A stretch of 64,000 bases of DNA from Pseudorasbora parva. Its lineage: Eukaryota > Chordata > Actinopteri > Cypriniformes > Gobionidae. Position numbers and translations under genes: made by a program. Location of the stretch: NCBI RefSeq assembly GCF_024679245.1, contig NC_090174.1:44808188-44872187 (forward strand), given 5' to 3'. Shown in pieces: positions 1-11,905 of the stretch. The notes beneath the pieces are model-generated. The model saw only the letters and a list, made by a program, of their open reading frames with translations, had not been told where the DNA came from and did not search any database. Each line of letters begins with the position of its first letter. The first letter of the stretch is position 1.

Positions 1-85
1 GTGTATTCCTTGTCACAGTGTGCGTGCGTGCGTGTGTGTGTGTGTGAGTGGGTGGCTGAGTGTGTGTGTGTGTATTTCTTGTCAC

Positions 86-173
<88 letters not shown>
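1..173. repeat. GT/AC dinucleotide microsatellite
   Basis: Almost uninterrupted GT dinucleotides with a few GC and GA interruptions and a short unique island around positions 60-85. The apparent Val/Cys-rich open frame across it is a by-product of the repeat and is not a gene. Confidence 0.97.
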
Positions 174-1425
174 GAAGGTAGGCTAAATCAAAATCGATTA
201 CAGGATCAAATTTTTAATTTTGTAAATTGATTGAAGTGTTCACACTTCAGCTTTATCTACTTTGATAATGTTTCTGTTATTAGTGATGTGTTGACAAATC
301 AGGGTTTCCAACCACATCAATAACAATCAGAAAGTTTAAAAATTTTGAATTTCCATAGCAGGTCTGTCTTTCTGCTTTAGAATTTGCCTCATCAATTTGT
401 GATTAGTCTTGCACATGTGTAATACAGTGCTTTCCCATTAGGAGGTTGTGAATAGCGTTTGCTATGTGTGTCTTCGTGAGACTGTCATCGTGAGACCAAC
501 TCTACTGTCCTGTGTGTGTGAAGCTATTTGGATCTGTTGGTGTGAAAAGATGGACAATAGATCTCTAGTGAAATAACACTTTTGGACTCTATGCCATCTT
601 TGCCATCTATGATGTGTAGTGTACAGCTTGGATAGATTTGATCTGTTTCAGGTGATATGAGGGTGTAGTAAAGGAGGTGTATGTTCTGTGTTTGTGTTTG
701 GGAGATGAGTGGAATCTTATCAATAACAATCTGTGTTGCAAAATTTAGTTCCAGTGCTACACTGGGAGATCATGTATACATTTTGTGAAGTGTGAATGAC
801 CCCATCAAGTGTATTCGCACCCATCTCCATCATTTCAGGTTGTTCTGACAATTCCATTGTTCTGGCTCTGATGGGGGTGTTAGCCCCTTCCTGGCGTCCA
901 TCCTCCAAGGAATTGCAGTTGTCAACCTGAGACAGAAATAATCCAAAGAGAATCACAGTTAATTCTGACATTATCAACAGCTTCACAGTCAGGTGTGGAC
1001 TTATTTGAATGGCACCGTTATGCCTGTTGCAATTTTCATCCTAGCTGTCACATGAAACAGAGTTTCATCGGCCAGGTCTGAATTGCTGCTGTTGTTTTAG
1101 TACAGTGTGTGACACCTTAAAACTGTTCTTACAGTCGAGCCTTCACAGTCTGCTGTGAGCATTAGAGACCCCAGTTCTGCTGGGGAATTTTTCTGGATTC
1201 ATCAGAGCTTTTATCGCTCATACTGTATGGGTTGGTTCCCATGGCGTTATTTCCAGTTGCTCTCATTACAGTCAGATCTGTGGGCAGAAATTAGTTCACC
1301 TGTTTCGGTGTTGTCTGTTTTGAACTTGCTGTTTTACAGTGTAATTCACACATTTGATTGTTAGAGATCTCTGTGACCTGTAAAAGCTGGGGTACTTCTG
1401 AATTTTATATGTTGCACCTCAGTCT
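174..1425. other. unassigned AT-rich DNA
   Basis: No repeat family or gene recognised. The only frame worth noting is on the minus strand from 986 to 720 (88 codons). Its first 25 or so residues have the charge and hydrophobic pattern of a signal peptide, and a CAG|GT follows shortly after, but nothing downstream supports a gene. I treat it as chance. Confidence 0.4.
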
Positions 1426-1439
1426 TCTTTTTCTTTCAG

Positions 1440-1730
1440 CTCTTCCCTTCAGGGGTCGCTACAGCGAATCATCTGGCCCTATCCTCTGTATCCTTTTCTC
1501 TCAGACCGACTACCTTCATGTCCTTTTTCCCTACATCCATAAACCTCCTCTTTGATCTTCCTCTCGACCTCCTGCCACCTGTCAAAACATTTCCATCTCT
1601 ATCTTTAATCACTCTAACCTGCTGCACCTCCTTTTCACCTTCCTTACAATCTAACATTGCATACATGTCCTCATACACTTTCTGTTTGGCCTTTGCCACC
1701 TCTATCTTAACCTCACGCTGCATCCCCTAC
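1440..1730 (-). mobile_element. internally deleted RTE-like LINE fragment
   Basis: The minus strand from 1723 to 1469 reads a basic protein that joins two pieces normally far apart in fish RTE-type LINE ORFs. The first is the stretch before the reverse transcriptase, with an EVAKAKQKVYEDMY-type helix followed by VQQVRVIKDRDGNVL. The second is the extreme C-terminus, GRSKRRFMDV...DRAR. The endonuclease-to-RT middle is absent and the join is in frame. Seen: this order of motifs. Known from memory: both motifs are common at the two ends of the RT domain in fish RTE elements. Inference: a deletion derivative or a recombined copy. No active element here. Confidence 0.6.
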
Positions 1731-2181
1731 ATTCCTGTTTACTTTCCTCCTTCCAGATGACACACCTAGCACCTTTCTACCTGTCTCCCTGATCACTTTG
1801 GCTGCAGTAGTCCAGTCATCAGGAAGCGTTGTACCTCAGTGAAGGGTGAATTGTTTGCTATTATCAGTGCCAGACATCTATCTCTAGCTGTGTTTTTGTA
1901 AAGGCAAAAGATGACAATCTAACATTGCATACATGTCCTCATACACTTTCTGTTTGGCCTTTGCCACCTCTATCTTAACCTCACGCTGCATCCCCTACAT
2001 TCCTGTTTACTTTCCTCCTTCCAGATGACACACCTAGCACCTTTCTACCTGTCTCCCTGATCACTTTGGCTGCAGTAGTCCAGTCATCAGGAAGCGTTGT
2101 ACCTCAGTGAAGGGTGAATTGTTTGCTATTATCAGTGCCAGACATCTATCTCTAGCTGTGTTTTTGTAAAGGCAAAAGATG
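1646..2181. repeat. 268-bp direct tandem duplication (2 copies)
   Basis: The unit 1646-1913 is repeated immediately as 1914-2181, starting acaatctaacattgc and ending ggcaaaagatg, with no differences noticed by eye. It begins inside the RTE-like scrap and runs into the flanking DNA. The duplication is therefore younger than the LINE insertion and probably recent, or it is an assembly artefact. Confidence 0.93.
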
Positions 2182-2339
2182 ACAGCACAATCCCCTCCCT
2201 TTTGGCACTGGGAATTGAACCAATGAAACACAACAAGATTAAAATCAAATACATTTCTGTATATGCATTACCTCGTTATTTCATCTGATAAATGTGAGAT
2301 TATTCTATTTAACTTTATTTTTACTGAACTTGTTTATTC

Positions 2340-2715
2340 GGGTCTCATCGTCGCACAAGGTCCTCGCACTGGCCGTTCATTATGCGGGCCTACGATCACA
2401 AACTCGCCAGTCCGATTCATTAACTAGAGGTTATGGCTAAAGCAATCTAACAATGCCGCCCATGCTTGCTATTGTTAGAAGGTACCCATGTAGCCCCCTG
2501 CAATTGCCTATAGAACAACTTAGTTAAAGTTTGAACGATAACTAGAGGTTATGACCAGTACCATATCTGGCCCCCTATAGTGCGATTGCATAACAACTTA
2601 GTTAAAGTCGAGCAGTTAGTCAGAAATCTAGAATCTCGCCAGATGTGCTCCATGCTCCATACTGTCCGAGATCTAGTGTGTACTTAACCCTGGTCGCAGA
2701 TTTGCGGTAACGAAT
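2340..2715. repeat. short direct repeats, possible LTR U3-like block (minus strand)
   Basis: The words taactagaggttatg (near 2421 and 2540) and aacttagttaaagt (near 2518 and 2592) each occur twice about 75-120 bp apart. Read on the minus strand, the block ends in CCCGAATAAAC, a possible polyadenylation signal. Duplicated enhancer-like words upstream of AATAAA would fit an LTR, but I found no matching second LTR and no coding region. Assignment is weak. Confidence 0.25.
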
Positions 2716-5700
2716 GGATTCAACGTAATCTACTTAAGTCAATAATTTCAGATTAAATTAGAATGAAATCAAATTTAACAATCCATAAATCATTTGATCT
2801 TTCTCCTCGTAATGCCCTGCTTGGCAATTATAATATAGTGTATATTATGTTTTGATTTATAGTACAAGTATATTATATTCAAAATAATATAAATTAAATA
2901 CTATTATTTCTGGTTCCTGAGTCTGTGAAACAGCTTGTCAAAGTGTTCGTTTTTTCAAAAGGCAATCGCTGCACCATCAGGCTCATCGTGTGCTCAACAA
3001 TGGTCAGGCTTAAAGCCAATGGGCGACTCTGTTGTTAACACAGAACGAACATGCTGAGTGCATCACCAAATCTCTGTTTGAGTTCTGAAGAAGTTTCAGA
3101 TTGTATTATTTTTGTCAATATATTTGAATATGAAAAAGACTGTTCAAGGCTGATGCAAGCACATTCATTGTGTGTTTTTAGATTACAAATGCCTATTTGG
3201 TTGATTTAGTCTATTTAAAGACTAATCTGCATGGCGGCACAATGGTAATTTTAACTGTATTCACAAAATGTGATAGATTTAGTTTGTTACTTATTGGGCT
3301 AAACGCTCCCATTGAACAGGGAGAGAAAGTCTGTTCTCCGAGTGGGCGTGGTACGCCCCGTGGACTCGCTGAGCCACTCAGAACATTAACATGCGTTGCT
3401 TAACAAAAATACAGTAACAACATCACTATCATTCTGTATATCAGTGTTAGATTTTAATCTTACCACCTCTTTCTAGTCACAAGTAATTTTGCTGTGTAGC
3501 AATAATATTTGTGGCCAATTCTGATCAAACAAAAAGTTTTCCTAACTTTTGTTACATAGCCTGTGCATCAGCCTGTTGTCCTACTTTGCTTTTCATAAAC
3601 AAATATCAACTTTGCTATTTATCAAATCACAAATGTTTTCCAATTGTTAACAAACTTAGATTTTTCATTCTGTTGTTTGCTCGTTCTCATCGTGCGTTGC
3701 TAGTTTTTTGCAACATAGCTAATAAAACAATGGAGAAAGCATTTAGCTGATTTTAAAAACGCTCTAATTTAAAACTCTTCATCGGGTCCCAGAAAATAAT
3801 TTGGAAGATGTTTTTCCAATTTAGGTTTAGTTGTTGCGTACGCCTATGCCGACAAGGAAATATTTTAAAATCCATAACACGAGTTTTAATTCCTCATCTG
3901 CGCTATCGCTATCATGTCCCTGATATGTGATTGTATCTAAATTCTTAAACCCCACCGGATTGCGGTTCCGGTCTAACATTGGGTATTCCGACCCATTCTA
4001 TTCATGTGTCTATATGGGATGCGTCTGTTTTTCCCTAAACATTTCTAAAAAGGCAAAAAGAATTTTACTTACCAGAACAGCTGAAGAAAGAGAAGTGCAA
4101 ACCTCTTGTTGATTTTAAAATCGAATACTTCGCTGAAAAGACGTTGCTCGTAAGAGAGTTGCAACATCACGGAGGCTGGTCACCATTTTGTAAGGCCGCC
4201 CAAATCGTCCCAATGGAGGCTAACGATCGGCGGGTGAAGTTCACTGCGCGTTCGTCTTTTCAGCGGGGAAAAGGGGATTTTATTCCAATTCCTCTTAATC
4301 TGACTCCATTTAATGATAATTTAGAATTTAGGTTAGAATGCCAATTGGTTATTTGGTCATTCATTTTTAATAGTTTAACTACACATTTAATTATTCCGTT
4401 TAACCCTTTGTTGAAATTATGCCCAACCTGAATAATTCCAGAGCAAGTCAGAATCAATCAAAAGTGTAACAATTTATTTAACAGTCAGGTAAATGTATAA
4501 AGCCAATTACATAGTCAATTCAAAGGTAATCCATATATAACATCAAATAGTCTGAAGTAAAGAATGAAATGTATACCTGACTTCTGAAAATTACATAATG
4601 CTGGCTATCTTGAGATATCCAGCATTACGGGCTGACCGGTTTAAAGTATCAAGCCTTGAGCTCTTTGCAACATTTCCCTAAATACCCAGAAACAAATGCA
4701 CAAACTCTTTGAAGTGTAAAAACTAGTTCACAATGGGAATTTGCATTGATCAAGACTTGTGTTGATGTAAACGCCAAATGGCTGAAAGCCACACCCACCA
4801 AACTAAGACAAGATATCTCTAAACTCTTAAAACATTGATTATCTTTTGGTTAACTTCTGTGAGGATGAGATCTTTGTACCAGTCGCACTGAGACATTTCA
4901 AATGATATCAAACACATATAATACTGTATCGTGTGGATTGACATTGTAAGAAAGAGATTTTGGGTGTATTTTCAGTGATCTCAGCATGAGACAGGGAAGG
5001 AATTGGGGGAGAGGGGGTCAAAAGGGAAAGATGTAGATTAGCTGATAGTGAGGTGAGACTTGCGTCTCCAGTTGTGCGTGAAGGACAGTTCAGATGTTAA
5101 TCTCCGTTATTTTCTCAGAGAGTCCTTGTTCCTCATTCAGACAATTCGGCATCTACTAGTTTTTTCAGTCTTACACAGGCAAGAGGTTTTGTTACGCACG
5201 TCAATCGCGCCGGCGAGTTCTGATGTTTTTTTCCCCTCACTAGTCATGATAGCGGATATCATTTTTGGTCATACAGATAAATGTGAGACATAATTTATAA
5301 TAAACTTACAATAGCAACAAAACTTTGTGCTTTTGTAAAATCAATAAAAACGGTGCACTTTCTGTCTGCGAGAGAATCTGAAACTCACTGGTATAAGTAT
5401 TTTATCACATGATATAAACATGAAACATACGTCTAAAGAAAGCTAGAAATTACTACTTTTAAATCAAACAATTCACATTTTAGAGGGAAGTGTGAGTGGA
5501 GCGCACTGGCATACAACGGAATATCTAGCGCAGCGTCACACCAGTCTGTTCCGCTCACATGCTCTGATGAAAAGGTGGTCAGTATCCTAAGCGTGGCGGT
5601 TGAGTGTGAATGCCGTGTGATTTTCGAATGTGAAACCAGTGCATTTCATTTGAAATGTGAGTGTCACAATATCATGTGGAGTCACTTTGTCGCCAGTGGC

Positions 5701-5731
5701 CCGTTTGCGACGTGGGTAGGGTTGCACTGAA
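2716..5731. other. unassigned AT-rich DNA
   Basis: No gene or repeat family recognised on either strand. A small near-perfect hairpin lies at 4597-4629 (taatgctgg ... ccagcatta). All open frames are under 100 codons and show no recognisable motifs. The last 100 bases before the DIRS element are also unplaced. Confidence 0.4.
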
Positions 5732-5886
5732 GTTCCCATTCAGTCGGTCACTCTCGACGCCACGTCGGAGTACCGACGAATAGGAATCTCGCTTGCGAGA
5801 GCCAATCTACTTCGAGTCTAACTAAACGAACCAATGCACATTGGCATGCAATGATTGCACCAGGTGCTCATGCCACGCCACGCGGG

Positions 5887-5892
5887 TATAAA
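5887..5892 (+). promoter_or_regulatory. candidate TATA box of DIRS 1
   Basis: TATAAA lies 155 bp inside the left end and about 310 bp before the gag start. Its position matches the TATA boxes in the left repeats of DIRS A and B. No CRE site like theirs is visible nearby. Confidence 0.4.
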
Positions 5893-6205
5893 TGAGACAC
5901 AGGTGATTGCATCAAATTATCCTTTTGCTTCGGAGCCGAGTGGTATAGGGTTATGCCAGATATCACTCCTCACTTTGCAGTTTCGACTGAGAAAGAGCCT
6001 GCCTTTTGGAAGAGATCTCTTCAGTCGGTGTTGGTGTGACAACACAGCAGCGGCTGTTGAAGGCGTCCTGTGAGAGAGAGCACGCACGACAGGCTGCACT
6101 ACATTCCTGTCTGTGTCGCCGCGGCCCCACCCCCTGCGTGTTTCAGCACCAAGGAGAGCATCATTCTAAAAGAGCAACACAGATAGAGCTTGCGTCTTTT
6201 TAAAG

Positions 6206-7655
6206 ATGACATTCTATCTGTGTGTTTCTGGGTGCGGTGGTTTCATTTCACCGCGGGATGGTCATCAGCGCTGTATCTCATGTTTGGGTGTGCAGCACGC
6301 TGAGGCAGCGCTGATGGATGACTCATGTTCTTACTGCGGGAACATGACCATCTCGGAGTTGCGGTCGCGGCTCCGTCTTGCAAAAGGCGGAGTCCCCGTG
6401 CCTCTGCCGCGATCTAACCCTCCACAGAGGGTTACTTCCGGGAGTAGCGCGGCCGATTTGAGGGTGACGGTGAGCGCGCTTCCTCCAGGGAACCAACCCG
6501 CGGGGAATCCTCACTCCTCCCGCGGCTCCGCAGCCAGTAGAGCTGCCGTTGGAACGAGGTGGGCCGTCCTCGAGATGCGCACCACCCGTATCCTTCGGGG
6601 CTCCCCGCGATGACGAAATGTCCATCGCTGCATCGGAGGGAGGGTCAGAGTTGTCTGGAGATCCTTCGGGAAGACCCGCTGTGCTCGATACCGATCCGAA
6701 GATGATGGCCATGCTTTCCCGGGCCGCCGAGACATGTGGAACCCTCCACCGTGTCCCGAGCCGTCGAGGTTGGACGATTGGTTTCTCGGGGTGGCCCGTG
6801 CTGGTTCTCAGCGCCCCACCCCGGTTCCTTTCTTCCCGTAGGTGCACGAGGAGCTCACTAGGTCATGGACGGCACCTTTTACTGCCCGAAACCGGCCCAG
6901 TGGGTCCTCCTCCCTCACCACCCTTGATGGCGGACCTGCAAAGGGTTACACGCAGGTTCCTCCCGTGGAACTGTCGGTATCCCTATTGCTATGCAACTGT
7001 GCCCTAACTCCACATCAAGGCGGAACCCGTGTCTCCCCTCCCGGGCTTGTAGGTACTCCTCCGATCTGATCGGGAAGGCCTACCAGGCTTGTGGAGAGGC
7101 AGGCTCCGCCCTACACGATATGGCGTTGTTGCAGGTTCATCTGGCCCAGACACTGAAGGACCTGCACGAGGGTGGTCACGATCCCGCGGTTCTACAAGAG
7201 CTGAGGGCGGCGACGGACCTCGCGCTTCATGCGACGAAGGTTACGTCGCGTGCCGTGGGACGTGCAATGTCCACTATGGTGATCCAGGAGCGCCATCTCT
7301 GGCTGTGTCTGGCGGACATGAGGGATACCGACAAGATCAGGTTCCTTAATGCCCCCGTGTCCCAGACTGGCCTCTTCGGCGACGCGGTGCAGAACTTCGC
7401 CCAGCAGTTCTCGGCCGCACAGAAGCAGACTGAGGCAGTCACATCATGCCGCGGCGGTCAGCTGCTGCCTCCACCCCGCCGCTGGCAGCGCCTCAGCCAG
7501 CTCGTCGCCGAGGGCGGCCGTCTGCGTCTGCCTCCGCTCCCGCGTCGCAGCAGCAGCCTCCACCCAAGCGGCGTCGTGGAGCCGGGCGCAAGCCGGCCGT
7601 CCCGCCCGTCCAGGCAGCCCCGAAGAGGGGCAAAGGCAAGGGGAAGCGGTCCTGA
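6206..7655 (+). pseudogene. DIRS 1 gag-like protein, frameshifted
   Basis: The N-terminus at 6206 carries the cysteine-rich pattern shared with the gag of DIRS A and B: CVSGC, then CISCLGVQHAEAAL, then CSYC. The frame is lost before 6613. Related sequence resumes in other frames: 6991-7440 contains LIGKAYQACGEAGSALH and TGLFGDAV, matching GKAY/AGSALH/SGLFGDAV in DIRS A. A basic tail (KRRRGAGRK ... KRGKGKGKRS) at 7446-7655 is in yet another frame. At least two frameshifts separate the parts, so no intact product is made. Gag of DIRS elements is the presumed nucleic-acid-binding structural protein. Confidence 0.75.
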
Positions 7656-8212
7656 GACGGGCGACCCGGAGATGAGGAGGACTGCTCTCCAGGAGACGGT
7701 GACCGTACCGCTCCATCCCCCGGAGGAGGGCCGGGTGGAGAATCTTGTGTTCCGTTTTGTTTCTGTTCCCAAATCCCATCTGTTTTGGTACCCAAATTTT
7801 CAATAAAAGAGCAGTTTCCTTCATCTCCGGGTCCCCAGGGGGCTCGGAGAGTTGTGGCCAGTCAAACGCCGGACCACACTCATCCTCCTCCTGTGTCGCC
7901 AGTGGGCAGCAGCGGACGACGCACGGACACCCCACTACCTCCGTGCGGACCCTCTGCCCAGCCGTGGAATCAGCTCACACCTCGCTGCGGGCCGCCTCCA
8001 CGAGACAGCCGCCCCAGACCGGTGCCTGTATTCCACCTTGCTGCCCCTCGGTGGGTACGCCGGTGGTCCCGATGATCCCGCTTGTTCGGTCTCTGTGAGC
8101 CTGGTTAGAGCTTCCCAGTCCGTCTTGCTGGCTCATTGGGTCCATCAGGCTCGGCTATGCGATTCAGTTCGCCCGGCGTCCCCCCAGGTTTACGGGCGTC
8201 CGCTTCACTTCG

Positions 8213-9955
8213 GTGAAAGCTGCAGACGTCCGTGTCCTGCGTGCGGAAATCGCAGTCCTACTGGCGAAGGACGCGATAGAGCCGGTCCCTCCAGCCGATA
8301 TGAGGACAGGCTTCTACAGCCCGTACTTCATTGTACCCAAGAAAACCGGTGGGTTACGGCCAATCTTGGACCTGCGAGTACTGAATCGGAGCCTTCACAA
8401 GCTACCGTTCAAGATGCTCACGCAGAAACGCATTTTCGAGTGCATCCATCCCCAAGATTGGTTTGCAGCGATCGACCTGAAGGACGCGTACTTTCGTGTC
8501 TCGATTCTCCCCCGACACAGGCCGTTCCTGCGCTTTGCGTTCGAGGGGCGAGCATATCAGTACAAAGTCCTACCATTCGGGCTGGCCCTGTCCCCCCGTG
8601 TCTTTACGAAGGTCACGGAGGGGGCCCTTGTGCCCATGAGAGAACAGGGCGTTCGCATCCTAAACTATCTCGACGACTGGCTCATCCTTGCACAGTCCCG
8701 GGAGCAGTTGTGCAAACACAGGGACTTGGTGCTCAGACACCTCAGCCAGTTGGGTCTTCAGGTCAACTGGGAAAAGAGCAAACTCGCCCCCGTGCAGAGG
8801 ATCTCTTTTCTCGGTATGGAGTTGGATTCGGTCAAGCGGACTGCGTGTCTCACGAAGGAGCGCGTCCAGTCGATGCTGAACTGCCTGAACACATTTCAGG
8901 GCAGGATGGCGGTTCCACTGAAACATTTTCAGAGGCTCCTGGGGCATATGGCGGCTGCGGCGGCAGTAACACCACTCGGCCTGCTTTATATGAGACCGCT
9001 TCAGCATTGGCTTCACGGCCGAGTCACGAGATGGGCGTGGACACGCAGCACGTATCGGGTGAGCATCACTCCGTCCTGCCGCAAAACCTTCAGCCCGTGG
9101 TCAGATCCTGGGTTCCTTCGGGCCGGAGTGCCATTGGAACAGGTATCCAGGCATGCTGTGGTCTTCACGGATGCCTCATCCATGGGCTGGGGTGCCACGT
9201 ACAACGGGCATGCAGTGTCAGGGGTTTGGACGGGCCCGCACCTGCAGTGGCATATCAATTGCCTCGAGTTGCTAGCAGTACATTGTGCACTGAGCCGCCT
9301 CAAGGGCCGGTTATGGGGCAAAGATGTACTGGTCCGTACGGACAACAAGGCGACCGTTGCGTACATCAACCGTCAAGGTGGTCTACGCTCACGTCGCATG
9401 TCGCAACTCGCCCGCCATCTCCTCCTCTGGAGTCAGAAGTGTCTGAGGTCGCTTCGGGCCATTCATGTCCCTGGGGTGCGCAACCGGGCGGCCGACGAGC
9501 TGTCACGAGCTGCGCTTTCGGGAGAATGGCGGCTCCACCCCCAGGTGGTCCGGCTGATCTGGGTTCAGTTCGGGGTGGCACAGGTCGACCTGTTTGCCTC
9601 CCCAGAAACGTCCCACTACCAGTGGTTTTATTCGCTGACCGAGGGCACACTCGGCACGGATGCACTTGCGCACAGCTGGCCCCAGGGCCTACGCAAATAT
9701 GCGTTTCCCCCAGTGAGCCTACTTGCACAGACACTGTGCAAGGTCAGGGAGGATGAGGAGCAGGTCCTGTTGGTGGCCCCGTATTGGCCCCACCGGACTT
9801 GGTTCCCAGAACTCATGCTCCTCGCGACAGCCCCTCCTTGGCCGATTCCTCTGAGGAAGGATCTTCTAACTCAGAGACGGGGCACCCTCTGGCACCCGCG
9901 TCCAGACCTCTGGAAACTTCATGTCTGGTCCCTGGACGGGACGCGGAGGTTCTAG
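8213..9955 (+). CDS. DIRS 1 reverse transcriptase / RNase H / methyltransferase-like protein
   Basis: A 580-codon uninterrupted frame. RT motifs in order: FIVPKKTGGLRPILDLR (about residues 40-56), LKDAYFRVSI (motif A), LPFGLALSPRVF (motif B) and YLDDW (about 152-156, motif C). RNase H follows with FTDASSMGWGA near residue 318, then the LE and RTDN positions. The last 130 residues (VDLFASPE ... WPHRTWFPEL) match the methyltransferase-like module usual after RNase H in DIRS proteins. The true start may lie upstream, because the conserved part begins close to residue 10. The RT core has all catalytic aspartates, so this is the best preserved gene of the element, although its partners are broken. 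The +2 frame is also open for most of the gene. Confidence 0.9.
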   Translation: MKAADVRVLRAEIAVLLAKDAIEPVPPADMRTGFYSPYFIVPKKTGGLRPILDLRVLNRSLHKLPFKMLTQKRIFECIHPQDWFAAIDLKDAYFRVSILPRHRPFLRFAFEGRAYQYKVLPFGLALSPRVFTKVTEGALVPMREQGVRILNYLDDWLILAQSREQLCKHRDLVLRHLSQLGLQVNWEKSKLAPVQRISFLGMELDSVKRTACLTKERVQSMLNCLNTFQGRMAVPLKHFQRLLGHMAAAAAVTPLGLLYMRPLQHWLHGRVTRWAWTRSTYRVSITPSCRKTFSPWSDPGFLRAGVPLEQVSRHAVVFTDASSMGWGATYNGHAVSGVWTGPHLQWHINCLELLAVHCALSRLKGRLWGKDVLVRTDNKATVAYINRQGGLRSRRMSQLARHLLLWSQKCLRSLRAIHVPGVRNRAADELSRAALSGEWRLHPQVVRLIWVQFGVAQVDLFASPETSHYQWFYSLTEGTLGTDALAHSWPQGLRKYAFPPVSLLAQTLCKVREDEEQVLLVAPYWPHRTWFPELMLLATAPPWPIPLRKDLLTQRRGTLWHPRPDLWKLHVWSLDGTRRF

Positions 9956-10954
9956 GTGACTTACCTCAAGAGGTAGTTAACACCATCACTTCAGCTAGAG
10001 CACCGTCTACGAGACGGGCCTATGCCTTGAAGTGGAACCTGTTCGTCGATTGGTGTTCTCTCCGCCGGGAGGACCCCCGAAGATGTTCGATCGCGTCAGT
10101 GCTTTCCTTCCTGCAGCAGGGGTTGGAGCGGAGGCTGTTGCCCTCCACCCTCAAGGTTTACGTTGCTGCTATTTCTGCCCATCATGACCATGTAGAGGGT
10201 AAGTCGGTGGGGAAGCACGACCTGGTCGGCAGGTTCCTTAGGGGGGCGAGACGGTTAAATCCTCCTCGTCCTCCCTCCATACCCTCTTGGGATCTTGCTC
10301 TGGTGCTCCGAGCACTGCAGAATGCCCCATTTGAGCCTTTGCAGTCAGCAGAGCTGAAGATTCTGTCCATGAAAACTTTGCTGTTGGCTGCATTGGCCTC
10401 CATCAAGAGGGTAGGGGACCTGCAGGCATTTTCGGTCGACCAATCGTGCTTGGAGTTCGGGCCGGGTGACACCCACGTGGTACTGAGACCCCGGCCTGGC
10501 TACGTGCCCAAGGTTCCCACCACTCCCTTCAGGGACCAGGTGTCACCACCTGCAAGAGCTGCCCCTGGAGGAGGCAGACCCAGCCCTAGCTTTGCTCTGT
10601 CCCGTCCGCGCTCTGCGGATCTACGTGGACAGAACCCAAAGCTTCAGGACCTCAGATCAGCTCTTTGTCTGTCACGGAGGCCAGCAGAAGGGAAAGGCTG
10701 TCTCCAAGCAGAGGATGGCCCACTGGATAGTGGATGCCATCACCTTGGCTTATCAGGCACAAGGCGTGCCCTGCCCGCTCAGGCTGCGAGCACACTCTAC
10801 TAGAAGTGTTGCATCCTCCTGGGCGCTTGCACGTGGCGCCTCGCTGTCAGACATCTGTAGAGCTGCGGGCTGGGCGACACCTAACACGTTCGCTAGGTTT
10901 TATAGCCTACGTGTAGAGCCGGTCTCCTCCTGTGTTCTCACCTCAAACGGGTAG
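9784..10954 (+). pseudogene. DIRS 1 tyrosine recombinase, one frameshift
   Basis: The frame starts at 9784, overlapping the 3' end of the RT gene in the +2 frame, as in DIRS A and B. N-terminal core-binding motifs RAPSTRRAYALKWNLF and STLKVYVAAI are present, and the first catalytic Arg sits in ASIKRVGDLQ near 10405. The frame is lost around 10520-10560. The catalytic C-terminus continues from 10592 in another frame: CPVRALRIYVDRT, the box-II AHSTRS near 10791, and RFYSLR with the presumed nucleophilic Tyr near 10900. All catalytic residues survive at DNA level, so damage to this gene is a single frameshift. Confidence 0.85.
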
Positions 10955-11530
10955 AAGCACTGAGAGGCCCGGATCTTGTCGGCTTGCTGCGCCTCGGCGC
11001 TTAATTCTCCAGAAGCAAACTCTGTGAGTCCTCCACCGCCCTCGGTGCCGGGCGTGGCGGAGCGTCCGGCATCAGGCCCTTTACCGCTGAATCCTGGAGA
11101 ACCGGTAATTGGCTGGGGCCATGTGAGTGACCCTACGGGGATCCCACACTTCTTCCACGGTTGCTCCTCTCGGAAGCCCGTGTCTTTCCCTTGGGAGAGC
11201 CCTCCATTTTAGGGATGGAGCCCCCCTCACGGCGGCGGGCTACGGCTCAGCTCGGTCCCCACATAACTCCGGTGGTATGATGTGGTTCCGCAGCGGCCCC
11301 CCATTGGGCACGCTTTCCCAGTGTTATCCAATAGTCACTGAGCGGGTCATGCGGAACAGCAGTGATGGACTTCTCGGTGTGTGCCCCGTCTCCACTGGTA
11401 AGAGAGCTCAGGAGGCTCACACAGGGCACTGGAAGGGGGCAGAGTCCATGGCGCTTTTGACACTTCAGCGTGAGAAATCAGGGGTGTGGGCCAGGGACGT
11501 ACTGGGACTGAAATTCAGCCCGGGACTTTA

Positions 11531-11845
11531 AGACGGAGAGGCCTTTTACGCGAGTGCCCTTGGTGCACAAGCAGGATTTTTTGCAGTTATTTTCATTCTA
11601 ATAGTGTTTTTATGGTATAAAGACAATCAAATTTTGCTGAAGACCTTCAAGAAACACCTGCCTCGGGTTGTATAAGCAAGTCACCACTGCACTAGACAAA
11701 ACAACCAGGTCAGCAAAACCTAATCTCAAACGCATAAGTCACACAGTATTAGGGATGGGTATCGTTAAGATTTTAACGGTATTACTACTCTTACCGATAC
11801 TGCTTCTCGGTTCGGTAACGGTATTCTTATTGGTACTTTTTGAGA

Positions 11846-11848
<3 letters not shown>
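11531..11848. other. unassigned DNA before the AT run
   Basis: No gene. 11750-11848 holds a repeat-like stretch with GGGTATCGTTAAG and repeated ACGGTATT/TTGGTACT words, similar in style to the dispersed 'cgatacc' sequence around 59915-59995. Confidence 0.35.

Positions 11849-11902
<54 letters not shown>
11849..11902. repeat. AT dinucleotide microsatellite
   Basis: A pure AT run directly left of the solo LTR. Together with the run at 12291-12344 it probably was one tract before the LTR inserted. Confidence 0.95.

Positions 11903-11905
<3 letters not shown>

Larger units (their letters stand above)
5732..11530 (+). mobile_element. DIRS-type retrotransposon 1, right end missing
   Basis: Order of content is a left terminal region beginning GTTCCC (as in DIRS A below), a TATA box, broken gag, RT/RNase H/methyltransferase-like ORF and broken tyrosine recombinase. 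This is the DIRS arrangement, with a recombinase in place of an integrase. The outer left sequence (5732-5830) has no complementary copy downstream of the recombinase, whereas DIRS A and B in this window have one. I infer that the right inverted repeat and the internal complementary region are deleted or replaced. The 3' limit near 11530 is approximate. Confidence 0.85.

Noticed and set aside
1..186. 61-codon Val/Cys-rich open frame at the window start
   Set aside because: Produced by the GT microsatellite; no start context or domain.
720..986. Minus-strand 88-codon frame with a signal-peptide-like start
   Set aside because: One hydrophobic stretch only; no second exon, no homology I recognise, and short frames like this are common in 64 kb.
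6323..6847. 174-codon minus-strand frame across DIRS 1 gag
   Set aside because: Antisense shadow in GC-rich coding sequence.
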